64,000 bases of DNA from a virus: positions 1 through 64,000 of IMG/VR virus record IMGVR_UViG_3300034073_000569. One strand, 5' to 3'. Shown here piece by piece: positions 10,464 through 20,007 of the stretch. Within the stretch, counting starts at the first letter, position 1. Each line of letters starts with the position of its first letter. The notes under the pieces were generated by a model, which was not told the DNA's origin, did not search any database, and saw only the letters and a program-made list of their open reading frames with translations. The translations under genes were made by a program, and so were the position numbers.

Positions 10464-12833
10464 CTATTTATTTCTTTTATGATTATAATCTATACGTTGA
10501 CTGCTAGTTTTACTAGCTTTAAATTTAGCTTTTTCTGCTGGACTCATTTCAGATGATGTCTTAGGTGTCTGAGAGTTTACTCTTTTAGAAGGGCGACATG
10601 CTGGATAACCTTTACGACTTTCTCCTTCTTGTCTACCACATGCTTTACCTGTCTTTACATCAACCCACTTTTCTGCAAACCATCTATCTAATCCACCATG
10701 TTGACCACCTGATGCATTTTTTGGTAATACACCAGTTCCTTGTTTGTAATTCTGACTAAACCAAGTTGCTGCAGAATCAGTAGGAAACTTTATATAGCTT
10801 TTAGTAGAGTCAGCATAATCAAATGCATCTTTACCTAAATATTTTAAACTACCATCAGGCATCTGTACTACTGTTGGATATACACGTCCATCTCCACTTT
10901 CCATAAAGTGAGTAGATCTACCACGTTGTCCAGGTATCTGCATAGAAGGTGTATTCTTTGGATATAATCTCTTTACCCAATTAAGATTCTTATTAGCGTT
11001 TAACACAGAATCAACATACGCTGTCCCACCACCTTGCATCATAGGATATTCATCTACATAAGATGCACCACCAAAGTTATATTCTTGTCCAGGCTGCATC
11101 ATCTGCTCTTGACCATTAGAACCTACACCATATACAGGATAGTTAACACCTTGCATAGTAATATTAGATCCAGGTATACGAGTTACTTTGCCAGGGTGAG
11201 CCCATTGACCACGAGGATCTAAAATAGGTCCACCATATTGAGCCATGTCTGCATCTGATTTAGCATCAGTGTTTTGTGCAATAGTGTTGTTTAGAAGAAT
11301 GATTTTACCAGGACTATACTTCTGCTGCATTCTTTTAAATACAGGGTCATTCTGAATCTGCTTATTCTTTAAAGCTTTTTCATAAATAGTTCTATTAATG
11401 TTATCACCAAACTTCTTAGTAAGACCATTCTTGTATAACAAATGTCTAATACCTGTTAAGTCAGCATAAGACTCATTAGCAAAAACCCCATAACCTCTAT
11501 TATCATAATGCTCGTCTTGATTAGGTATAGTATAAGCAAAGTTCATAAACTTATCAACTTCTGCCTCATTTAAAGAAGTACCAAATTTAGTATTATTACC
11601 AGCCGCTAAGTTATCCCAATACTTACTATTATCATAGTCTGAATCTAAAAGTGTACTTAAAGTTTCACCTTTAAACAAAGAGTGACCAAGCTCATGAGCA
11701 ACAACACTTTCTAAATTAGAACTATTTAATACAGTTTTTCTTTTTTTAGGATCATAATAATCCTTAAACTTTCCAATATTCTTAATCTGAGCAGGTTGAT
11801 TATAAAGATCCATTAATCTATATGATCTTTTAGCAGAAGCTGTAGATTTTTGAAATACTTTAGGGTTTTCATAATAGCTAAGATTATTACCTATATATCT
11901 TTCTGGATGCATAGCCTGTCTTTGTGCATACAAAGGTGACTGAATATACCCAGCCATTTCAGACTTTATCTCATCAACTGTACCTTGATTAATAGGTTTA
12001 AAATCATATGATCCTTCCCAGAATGGATTAGTTACTGTTTGTCCACCTTTTTGTTTAAAGAAACCACCATAAGCTTTTTTATCTTTTGGATAGTAAACTC
12101 TACCATAGATTTTATACGGAACACCTTGCATTTGATTCTGAAGCTTTTCAGGAAAATCATACTGATCAGAGTAAGATAAATAATCACCTTGTTTATCAGA
12201 ACCTCTACTAACTACAAACTTACCTAAAGCTCTTGCACGACTAACCATAGGTCTACCAACTAATGGATTTTCATCATTAGGTCCAAATTTAACCATCTGC
12301 TTATCTCCTTCCCAAAATGCATTTGGGTTACCAGGAAAATAACTATTTACAAAATATTCATCAGTAGGTATTATTTGACCAGGCTTTACTTTATCTTTAA
12401 AACTATCAAATATATCTTGCTCTAACTGTTGATCTGCACTATAGTAAAAACCATTAGGATCAGCGTTTATTGTAGGTTTATACTTAGAAGGTCTAAAGTA
12501 TTCTGGCTTAGATTGTAAACCTAAATACATTTTAAAAGCTTCTTCACTACGAGCATCATCATACTCATCTCTATCATTATTAAAGACATATCTAATATAA
12601 TTCTTTAGATCAGTATAGTCAGTTGGTCGTACAGTCCTATATACTTTTTGTCTATTGGCTAATGTTTCTTGAGGAAATACTCTAGGATCTATAACAGGTT
12701 TTTTAGTTTGAACCTGTCCAGCTTTTTGAAAAGTAGGTAATGCAGTAAAACCCTTCTGAGCTTTAGCTAGATGAGGAAGAAACTTATCTGATACATTACC
12801 TGCACCAATCATATGTTGTAATAGCTTATTCAT
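10464..12833 (-). CDS. Virion protein with HExxH metallopeptidase-like segment and basic C-terminal domain
   Basis: The protein contains VVAHELGHSLFKG with H380-E381-x-x-H384, the zinc-binding signature of zincin metallopeptidases. About 85 residues later ANESYADLTGIRHL provides a plausible third-ligand Glu. The C-terminal 80 residues form a basic Cys-containing domain (GGLDRWFAEKWVDVKTGKAC, then CRPSKRVNSQTPKTSSE) found at the ends of proteins of large aquatic viruses. The middle has Gly-Gly-rich linkers. The start overlaps the preceding gene's stop by one base. A virion-borne protease that opens the envelope, or an assembly protease, would fit. The motif is seen; activity is inferred and the third ligand is a guess. 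Confidence 0.78.
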   Translation of the reverse strand: MNKLLQHMIGAGNVSDKFLPHLAKAQKGFTALPTFQKAGQVQTKKPVIDPRVFPQETLANRQKVYRTVRPTDYTDLKNYIRYVFNNDRDEYDDARSEEAFKMYLGLQSKPEYFRPSKYKPTINADPNGFYYSADQQLEQDIFDSFKDKVKPGQIIPTDEYFVNSYFPGNPNAFWEGDKQMVKFGPNDENPLVGRPMVSRARALGKFVVSRGSDKQGDYLSYSDQYDFPEKLQNQMQGVPYKIYGRVYYPKDKKAYGGFFKQKGGQTVTNPFWEGSYDFKPINQGTVDEIKSEMAGYIQSPLYAQRQAMHPERYIGNNLSYYENPKVFQKSTASAKRSYRLMDLYNQPAQIKNIGKFKDYYDPKKRKTVLNSSNLESVVAHELGHSLFKGETLSTLLDSDYDNSKYWDNLAAGNNTKFGTSLNEAEVDKFMNFAYTIPNQDEHYDNRGYGVFANESYADLTGIRHLLYKNGLTKKFGDNINRTIYEKALKNKQIQNDPVFKRMQQKYSPGKIILLNNTIAQNTDAKSDADMAQYGGPILDPRGQWAHPGKVTRIPGSNITMQGVNYPVYGVGSNGQEQMMQPGQEYNFGGASYVDEYPMMQGGGTAYVDSVLNANKNLNWVKRLYPKNTPSMQIPGQRGRSTHFMESGDGRVYPTVVQMPDGSLKYLGKDAFDYADSTKSYIKFPTDSAATWFSQNYKQGTGVLPKNASGGQHGGLDRWFAEKWVDVKTGKACGRQEGESRKGYPACRPSKRVNSQTPKTSSEMSPAEKAKFKASKTSSQRIDYNHKRNK

Positions 12834-15800
12834 TACCTATGTGACTGTATTAACTTTTGATTAGAAATCTTAAATAACATTTTTAGATCACCACTCTTTG
12901 ATTTTCTCAACCATACTTTATTTACATGATGTCTAAACTTCTTACGCTCTAAAGCTGCTTTACCATAGTCAACATATTGAGGATTAATCTCATACTGATA
13001 ACCATTAGCTTTTGTAACAAACATAGACTGGTTAGTAAGAGTGTTAAACTCACCACGATCCTTTGTTATATCCCAAAACTGATTGAATCTATATTTATTT
13101 TCTTCTTTAGAGAATAATATCTTTATAGAGTTAGGTTGAATCTGAGGATAAGATAAAGCTGCAACAGGGTTGTTTTTAGGTTTAACGCTTAACTCAAGTA
13201 AACCAGACACTTGTTCAGAGTTAGAAATAATAGCTTGATCAAAGTTTTGATCTAATACATGGAACTTATCTGCACAGTTGTTATGTGTCTTATACACTTC
13301 AAGTAAATATTCAATATTTCTTACTGAATTAACCTGCTGACCTGTAGCTGAGATAAACTCCACTTCAAATGGATAATCTTTACCATAGAAGTTTGCATAA
13401 GAATCACAACGTACATTATGCTTCCATATAGAGTTAGTATCTACAGTCATGAAATGAGCCTTTCCTGGAATTACAAACGTTGGATTCCAGTCATGGAATG
13501 ATAACCATGTCTGACTCTTTGGATCATAACTAATAGTCCATGATGCATTTTCAAATGCTAACGGATTATCAAAGTCATAATATGTTTTAAGACCAGCTAT
13601 TGTTCTATAAAACTTACCATCAGCATCATGAGCCATATCATTAAGCAAAGGCTTATAGTCCTTCTTAGTGATATAGATTATCTCATTGGTATTATCATAA
13701 GTCATTTGTACCCCTACACCTTTTACAGGATTATCGTATAATGGATAATTAGGATACTTAGCAAGTAATTCAGAAGGTAGGTATTTAGCAAACCACCATT
13801 TCATACCATCTCTAGATATTTCTTTAAGCTGTCCAGCATATTGGAATATCTTTCCTTGGTTTTGACTTACCCAGAATACACCATGGGTACATCCTAATGT
13901 AGCATACTTACTTTGACATGATCCATATTCAAATGACTCATCAGCATTTACTAATGCTTGAAGCTGTTGTGGACCACTAAATAAAGCTCCATCTCCAATA
14001 GTAATCTTAGCACCAGTACCATCTAGCTTAAGTTCTTCTACACCCATAAACTGCATAGGGCTCTGATAAGCCATCATGAATAAAGCACCTGTTTTATTAA
14101 CAGACTTAATTGATGTAACACGACTACCAAATGTCTTATAGTTGTTAGCTAGATAAACTCTCCAGTTATCTTTCTTACTTTCATCTTGTTGTGGAAGAGA
14201 ATAAATAACTCTATTAACATAATAACTATAACAAGTTTCTGCTTTCTTAGGATCAAAATCTCTATCAAGCATATTACCCCAAGTAATCTGTGAGTTAAAT
14301 AACTTAGATACGCTTAATGAGTAATCATATTTATAGTAGTTAGGTTCTTTAATTATATCTGATCTAAATAAACTACTTAAATCAGTTAATCCATTACTAT
14401 CATAATGGCGTTTCTCTGGACGATCTTCCCAATCTCTATATGCTATATTTACTTCAGATTCTACAAAGAAGTCACGCACGCCAGAGTTAAATAAATAAAA
14501 GTATCCTCTGCTTATATGAAATGTACTAGATTTTCTATGATCTAATACTCTAAATCCACTAGCTAGTTTAAATAAACCTCCAGATAAGTTAGTATTATTA
14601 ATCCAGAATCTAGGATAAGGCATACTAAAGTACATAGAGTAATCTAACTCTGCACCATTAGGTTCTCCGTATAACCAAGTATTAAAGAACAACATACTGT
14701 TCTTTTCTGTAAATCTGTTGATATAAATATCACCACCAAAATATACATTAGATGTAATCTTGCCAGTATTAGATGTAGTTACATCTTCTACACAGAAAGA
14801 AATAGGTATTTGCTTTAAGCTATCTAGTTGACCATACTGTGATGGTAAAGATATCTTCAATGCACCATAATGTCCAGATACAGTACTTTGGTAAGTAGAA
14901 TATAATGAACCATCTCTTTCACTAATCAAGAATCTACTATTATCTACAGTAGTAGGATTGTTTACTTCAGCGTTTGTCTTAAGTATTACAAACTTACCAC
15001 GATTAAAGTTATTAACCATGTAGTTTTGTGAGCTAGCTGTAAATGACTGAATATCAGAGTTTACATAACTAGACTCAACAATTCTTCTTCTTCTATTTCC
15101 TTCTAATGTTGTTCTAGACTTATTATAATAACCATGAGCTACATATTGTGCAGCATATTGCTTATAAGGAATAATAGCTAAAATCAACTTCATGAATTGC
15201 TCAGAAGTAATATCTATTTGTATAGTAGCCATAGCTCCTAATACAACAGCATTAGCTACTGTAATAGCAGTGTTAGCAGCTTGTCTCTTTGATGCACCAA
15301 TACCGCCAAGACCAGGAACACCAAAGTTATTAATAAAACCATTACTTGTACCAAAGAAACTACCAGCAATCATTTCAGCTCTATGTGGAGCAAGTAGGCT
15401 TTGTGTTAATGGAATATCATCTGTTCCTTGAAATTCTACTTTAGCATCTGCTCCAGCTAATGCTCCTACAAGTTTTGCAATTGTAGCAATAGCTGATAAA
15501 ACATTTGTTAAAATATCAGTAAAGTTTGTTGGAAGTTTAAACTTAGGATGTTTATATGGAGTTTCAAATCTACCATTAGCTTCACCATAAATCTCTTGAT
15601 ACAACTTTACTTCACTACTACTTAGGTAAGGACTGCTAAATGTTACATCGGGACCATGAAAAGATAATACATCTTTCTTATAGCCAGACAACTTACTTGA
15701 TTTAGGATCAGGACTACCATTATCACCTAATTGTTCTTGAGAAGTCATGTAACCATCTTCTCTTAAGTCATTAAATGGATAGTTTTGATATAAGCCTGTA

Positions 15801-17452
15801 ACATTAGTTTGATTAGGAACAGAGTATTCTCTCATGTTATTAATCAATCCTTTACTTACAACCGTCTTATGTCCTTCTCTTGATCCACGTAATACTTCAT
15901 ATCCTACAATTGATGTAATAACATTTCCATTAACATCAACAGGTTTAGTAATATTATGAAACTCTACACCTAGAATAATAATATTATTACCATCATTAGT
16001 AAAGTGATTAACTACATCACCACCGGTAATTGTAACATCAGGAAACTTATGATGTCTAATAGGCTGACCACAAAGGTTACCCCATATATCCACTCTGTTA
16101 GAAGGATACAATTCTGTAGATTCCCAATATCCCATCTTACCTTTAGCTACAACACGTCCTCCGTCTGCTAAAACAGAAGAAGTAGTTGTCTCTACAGTAG
16201 CTGTATTACTTACTTGCCATTTTTCTAACTGAACACCATCTTGAGTTTCATATGCATCTGTTCCGTTAGCTAATACCGTATCTGTTGAAATAGGTGCTCT
16301 ACCAGGAATATGATATGACTCAGAGCGTTCTCCTGTATTATACACCCATCTAATAAAGAATGCATATTGTTCATCTCTCATGTATCCAGTGTTGTTACCA
16401 CCTTTTACATAATAGTTTGCAGGATATTCAACAGCAACCCATCTAGCTTGAATACTATTGGCTTGTGGTTGATAGTTAAACTTAGTCTTACTGTATGTAC
16501 CTACACGTAACATGTAATTGTTTACAGTGTAAATAGCATCAGATTTTTCAATAGGTTCAGTTCTAACAACAATCTGAGAAATAGGTATAGTCTCAAAATC
16601 ATTACTTAGAGTATCTATATAAATAGTTCCTTGATTAGTAGAATAGTAACCAACTCTACGTGCAATAGTTTGACCATTGATTTGAGCTAACATAACTAAC
16701 TCAAACTCTTCAAAGTCTTTATCTATAGTAGTAATCTTTACTTCTAAAGAAGAACTGAGATTTTGATGGCTAAATAATGATTGTACTTCTGATAAACCAA
16801 GGTAATCAGATACCTTAACTTTATTAATAGTATAAGCAATAGCTATTTGGTATGATCCATTTGGAAGAGTACCACTAGCTTTACCTTTCTCTAGAATAAT
16901 ACAAGGATGAGTGATAAGGGATGTTAAACGAATCTCTTCACAGTTAAGATCTGTAGAATAAATTTTAGTCACACATCCATTACTAATAGATTCTGTATAT
17001 CTAAAAGGAGGATTTTCTAAGTCCATAAATCTGTCCGGATTTAATCCATCAGACCAATATACAGGACGCTCGCAGTCATAACGTCTACGACTAGTTCCTG
17101 TAATAAGATTAGAACGCTTAAAGTTTAAACAAGGAGAATTAACCTTCTTTGTATAAGAACATTGGCTCTCATCAAAGATACCAATCTCAGAGTTTACATC
17201 ATCAGTAGTAAAGATAGCCCACATATCATCTGTTAGATGTATGCAGCCAATCATAGGGTAAGGAAGAGTTACACAATGTAAATTAGATGGTTCATTACCT
17301 ATAACACCTATCTGACCATCATGTGAGTTATTTACAGCATTACGGGCATGTGTCCACAATCCCTCACCAACGAAGGTTTCATTATAATCCTTAACCATAC
17401 CCTTATTAAAAAGGTTAGTGGTAGATGTAGGGTTCTGTGTATTTTCAGCCAT
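12833..17452 (-). CDS. Tail muzzle / stabilisation-type protein, 1539 aa
   Basis: This giant beta-rich protein opens with a region (NLFNKGMVKDYNETFVGEGL, then WTHARNAVNNSHDG) that matches my memory of the conserved crAss-like tail stabilisation or muzzle family, which forms the distal end of the short tail. The N-terminal 300 residues are beta-propeller-like with many aromatic and Asn residues. One Ala/Ile-rich hydrophobic stretch near residues 660-770 could insert into a membrane or act as a plug. It overlaps the upstream 119-residue gene by 8 bases. Length and position just before the cargo genes agree with the family. The assignment rests on remembered family features and synteny. Confidence 0.82.
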   Translation of the reverse strand: MAENTQNPTSTTNLFNKGMVKDYNETFVGEGLWTHARNAVNNSHDGQIGVIGNEPSNLHCVTLPYPMIGCIHLTDDMWAIFTTDDVNSEIGIFDESQCSYTKKVNSPCLNFKRSNLITGTSRRRYDCERPVYWSDGLNPDRFMDLENPPFRYTESISNGCVTKIYSTDLNCEEIRLTSLITHPCIILEKGKASGTLPNGSYQIAIAYTINKVKVSDYLGLSEVQSLFSHQNLSSSLEVKITTIDKDFEEFELVMLAQINGQTIARRVGYYSTNQGTIYIDTLSNDFETIPISQIVVRTEPIEKSDAIYTVNNYMLRVGTYSKTKFNYQPQANSIQARWVAVEYPANYYVKGGNNTGYMRDEQYAFFIRWVYNTGERSESYHIPGRAPISTDTVLANGTDAYETQDGVQLEKWQVSNTATVETTTSSVLADGGRVVAKGKMGYWESTELYPSNRVDIWGNLCGQPIRHHKFPDVTITGGDVVNHFTNDGNNIIILGVEFHNITKPVDVNGNVITSIVGYEVLRGSREGHKTVVSKGLINNMREYSVPNQTNVTGLYQNYPFNDLREDGYMTSQEQLGDNGSPDPKSSKLSGYKKDVLSFHGPDVTFSSPYLSSSEVKLYQEIYGEANGRFETPYKHPKFKLPTNFTDILTNVLSAIATIAKLVGALAGADAKVEFQGTDDIPLTQSLLAPHRAEMIAGSFFGTSNGFINNFGVPGLGGIGASKRQAANTAITVANAVVLGAMATIQIDITSEQFMKLILAIIPYKQYAAQYVAHGYYNKSRTTLEGNRRRRIVESSYVNSDIQSFTASSQNYMVNNFNRGKFVILKTNAEVNNPTTVDNSRFLISERDGSLYSTYQSTVSGHYGALKISLPSQYGQLDSLKQIPISFCVEDVTTSNTGKITSNVYFGGDIYINRFTEKNSMLFFNTWLYGEPNGAELDYSMYFSMPYPRFWINNTNLSGGLFKLASGFRVLDHRKSSTFHISRGYFYLFNSGVRDFFVESEVNIAYRDWEDRPEKRHYDSNGLTDLSSLFRSDIIKEPNYYKYDYSLSVSKLFNSQITWGNMLDRDFDPKKAETCYSYYVNRVIYSLPQQDESKKDNWRVYLANNYKTFGSRVTSIKSVNKTGALFMMAYQSPMQFMGVEELKLDGTGAKITIGDGALFSGPQQLQALVNADESFEYGSCQSKYATLGCTHGVFWVSQNQGKIFQYAGQLKEISRDGMKWWFAKYLPSELLAKYPNYPLYDNPVKGVGVQMTYDNTNEIIYITKKDYKPLLNDMAHDADGKFYRTIAGLKTYYDFDNPLAFENASWTISYDPKSQTWLSFHDWNPTFVIPGKAHFMTVDTNSIWKHNVRCDSYANFYGKDYPFEVEFISATGQQVNSVRNIEYLLEVYKTHNNCADKFHVLDQNFDQAIISNSEQVSGLLELSVKPKNNPVAALSYPQIQPNSIKILFSKEENKYRFNQFWDITKDRGEFNTLTNQSMFVTKANGYQYEINPQYVDYGKAALERKKFRHHVNKVWLRKSKSGDLKMLFKISNQKLIQSHR

Positions 17453-17804
17453 GTTTAATTACTAACTTCTTCTTGTCCAAAAATTTATATATTTCTCCAG
17501 TAAGATGACCAACCAACCAAGCTTGTGCCTCTTCATCTGTTATATCTCTATCTTCTGTTATTCTAACTACAGCATGATAAAGTTCATGGGCAATGGTATT
17601 ATGAGTTAAGAACTTATCACCTAGTAAAAGATAGTAGTTATCTATATCCGGCATTACTAGTGCTCCTTCAGCCTCTCCTCCAAAATCATCATTAATCTTA
17701 TACTTCTTATAAAGCTTTTCTGCTTCTACAGATACACTTTCCACCACTACTACTTTGAGTTTACAACTATACGTTGGTAATTTTATGGTGGTACTTACTT
17801 TCAT
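17445..17804 (-). CDS. Small HExxH zinc-metallopeptidase-like protein
   Basis: A 119-residue protein with the motif TIAHELYHAVVR: H73, E74 and H77 give the zincin HExxH signature. DEEAQAW with E91/E92 follows 14 residues later and could supply the third ligand, as in IrrE-like or minigluzincin proteins. The N-terminal half is short beta strands (KVVVVESVSV). There is no signal peptide, so it would act inside the host cell or be packed in the virion. It lies between a ring-type protein and the muzzle-type protein and overlaps the latter by 8 bases, which suggests a role in tail maturation or delivery. The catalytic motif is visible; activity and substrate are unknown. Confidence 0.75.
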   Translation of the reverse strand: MKVSTTIKLPTYSCKLKVVVVESVSVEAEKLYKKYKINDDFGGEAEGALVMPDIDNYYLLLGDKFLTHNTIAHELYHAVVRITEDRDITDEEAQAWLVGHLTGEIYKFLDKKKLVIKHG

Positions 17805-17807
17805 AAA

Positions 17808-18680
17808 TTAAAAGCCATCTGTTGACTTAAACATATCGTAATACTTATTATACTGAGCTTTACGGTTCATCTGCCATACTTTATACATCTCTGCAAAGTC
17901 TGGAGTGTTTACAATACTTAACGCATTATTACGAGCACCTCTTAATCGTTGTTCAATAAGCTGCATTTTCTGTGCAACATCTTCACCGTTAATATATAAG
18001 TTTTCAAGAATACGTTGTTTCATTGCATACTCATAGTACTCATTAATCACAGGATGATCTAGTACTAATAAGTTTCCACCATCATCTTCAAGAGCACCTT
18101 GGTAAGAAATAAACAATTGACCCTCATCTACATTTGTATAGATGAATCCATTTTTTATATACCCAGTACGGCCACTTGCATTATCATTAAGAGCATCTAT
18201 CTTTCCTGTAGAAGTAGCAATATGCATACGTTCAAAAGTATCATAAGTACGTGTTTCATACTTACGCTTTTCTACAACCTGTACATGGATATTCTCACCT
18301 GTTTTGCACTCTACAGTGTATGTCTTTTCACAACTACATTGAGGATCAGGTTGTCCACACTTTCTACAAAGATCATGTTTTAAAATAACGTTTTCTGTTT
18401 CACGACCTGACATTACAGATTGAGTTACAGTATAACGTCCACAAAGATGTGCATAGTTTAATACATAAAAATCATCAGGAAGTTTAGTCTTCTTTTTTTC
18501 TATGTCTAATACTTTTTCTTTTGTTCCATGAATTCTAAGACCTAAGTCATAGTTAACTCTTTGTGCTACTTTAATAAGCTGAGCAGGCTCTATCATACCT
18601 TCATTGCTGTAGGTAACAAAGTCTGTTGCAACTTCATCAAGAAGTTGGTCAAAGGTTCTATATTGTAATTCAGTTTTCAT
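17808..18680 (-). CDS. Connector/ring-type tail protein with Cys cluster, 290 aa
   Basis: The N-terminus is helical (RTFDQLLDEVATDFVTYSNE), then comes a beta-rich centre with a Cys cluster, HDLCRKCGQPDPQCSCEK, resembling a treble-clef or zinc ribbon, and then a helical C-terminus (VINEYYEYAMKQRILENLYI). Helix-beta-helix proteins of this size placed directly before the muzzle gene are the ring or head-to-tail adaptor proteins of crAss-like podoviruses, comparable to P22 gp4. It overlaps the preceding gene by four bases (stop-start). The ring role is inferred from layout and position. Confidence 0.68.
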   Translation of the reverse strand: MKTELQYRTFDQLLDEVATDFVTYSNEGMIEPAQLIKVAQRVNYDLGLRIHGTKEKVLDIEKKKTKLPDDFYVLNYAHLCGRYTVTQSVMSGRETENVILKHDLCRKCGQPDPQCSCEKTYTVECKTGENIHVQVVEKRKYETRTYDTFERMHIATSTGKIDALNDNASGRTGYIKNGFIYTNVDEGQLFISYQGALEDDGGNLLVLDHPVINEYYEYAMKQRILENLYINGEDVAQKMQLIEQRLRGARNNALSIVNTPDFAEMYKVWQMNRKAQYNKYYDMFKSTDGF

Positions 18681-19351
18681 CGAAGTACGTTCTGTTTATC
18701 TTGAGAAGTATCTGATGGAATCTGCATCATTCCAATTAGATCTTTAAATACATTATTTTCTATCTCACCAAATAAGTAATCTGGTACATTAAATGGTTGA
18801 TCTGTCTTTTGAATACAACTATCAGCAGCACATGTAAATACAGAGATGTCTTCCTCAAAAATACCTTCTATACGTACCGCATCCCATTCAATATTAGGAA
18901 AGTATAAGTAGTCGTTTAAATACCAATAGTATTTAGACTTATTGTACTTAAAATTTTTAGATTTAGATAGAGATAAGAATGTACTAGGATTAGTAGACTG
19001 AAGTTCTTCAGAGCCATCAATAGATGTAGTAGAACGAATAAGTGGACCATTATATCCTTGCATAAAGATTGGCATCTTTTCTTTTGTACGTTTAATAGTA
19101 CAGTCAGAAGATAATCCTGTGCAACATGCCTCCACCTTATCTACTTCTATTAGTTCTACAAAATCCATGGTTTGAACTACACCGGAATAAGCAAGAAGTT
19201 TGTTCTTACCATCTTCACGTTTCATCAACCACTTAGCATGCTTTAGAATAAATGCATAGATAGCTCTATCAGTCAAGAAAGCATCTTGTCTAACAGCTTT
19301 TATCTGTGTACGCATTCTAGAGATTACATCTCCTATAGTAGTTTTAGCCAT
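18677..19351 (-). CDS. Connector/ring-type tail protein, 224 aa
   Basis: The N-terminal third is helical and basic (TTIGDVISRMRTQIKAVRQD) and the middle is beta-rich with three Cys residues; the C-terminus is helical (LFGEIENNVFKDLIGMMQI). The layout resembles the 290-residue protein downstream, which it overlaps by four bases. The pair probably builds stacked rings between portal and muzzle. This is inference from synteny with crAss-like genomes; no motif proves it. Confidence 0.65.
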   Translation of the reverse strand: MAKTTIGDVISRMRTQIKAVRQDAFLTDRAIYAFILKHAKWLMKREDGKNKLLAYSGVVQTMDFVELIEVDKVEACCTGLSSDCTIKRTKEKMPIFMQGYNGPLIRSTTSIDGSEELQSTNPSTFLSLSKSKNFKYNKSKYYWYLNDYLYFPNIEWDAVRIEGIFEEDISVFTCAADSCIQKTDQPFNVPDYLFGEIENNVFKDLIGMMQIPSDTSQDKQNVLR

Positions 19352-19355
19352 AGCC

Positions 19356-19946
19356 TTAATCTAAATTAAACTCATCATATTCATTATTTTTAATGATATA
19401 CTGAGTTTCTTGTTTCTTAAAATCTTTATACTTTTCCTTTCTAAAAAGTCTGCTTACCCTTACAAGATTATCCACCATCACATACTTCTTCCACTCTTGA
19501 GGATATGTTTGACCAACAGTCCTTTTAAAGTCTCTGATACCAGTAAAGCTCCACATCTCGTTATGCTTGAATCTATACTTAGTCTCAAAGTTTGTGTAGA
19601 ATATCTTAGCAGCATATTGGTCAGATTCCCAGTTTTGATGCTGAATAACTGTACCATACTTTTTACTCTTGCTAAAGTCTACGTTACTCTTTTTACGTGG
19701 ACATGTCCCAATAAAGATATAACCTAGTTGCTCTGGTAATTCTACACCATCTCGCTCATCTATAACCTTCTGCCAAATCTCCCCATTAAAAGTATTGATG
19801 ATACTTTTAAATGTAGCTATATCCATAGAAGCATACTTTGGATTACTAGCAATAAACTTTTTGTAAAAGTCTATATTAGTAAGGTTTAGTTTCTTTGGTC
19901 TATATCTTGGAGCATTAAGATCCGGTTTTTTACATGCTTTTGCCAC
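19356..19946 (-). CDS. Conserved crAss-type protein of unknown function, GTG start
   Basis: A 196-residue basic, aromatic-rich protein. No ATG exists in frame before residue 41, and a TAG lies three codons upstream, so translation most likely begins at GTG 19946 (MAKACKKPDLNAPRY). The C-terminus is very Lys-rich and ends EYDEFNLD. It lies four bases before the 224-residue connector gene and so belongs to the tail block. I recall a similar protein conserved at this place in crAss-like phages, without known function. Nothing catalytic is visible. Confidence 0.65.
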   Translation of the reverse strand: MAKACKKPDLNAPRYRPKKLNLTNIDFYKKFIASNPKYASMDIATFKSIINTFNGEIWQKVIDERDGVELPEQLGYIFIGTCPRKKSNVDFSKSKKYGTVIQHQNWESDQYAAKIFYTNFETKYRFKHNEMWSFTGIRDFKRTVGQTYPQEWKKYVMVDNLVRVSRLFRKEKYKDFKKQETQYIIKNNEYDEFNLD

Positions 19947-20007
19947 AATGATCTACATTAATAATTTACGAAAAATCCATGAAGTTTCCTATTTAAACTT
20001 TTATAGT

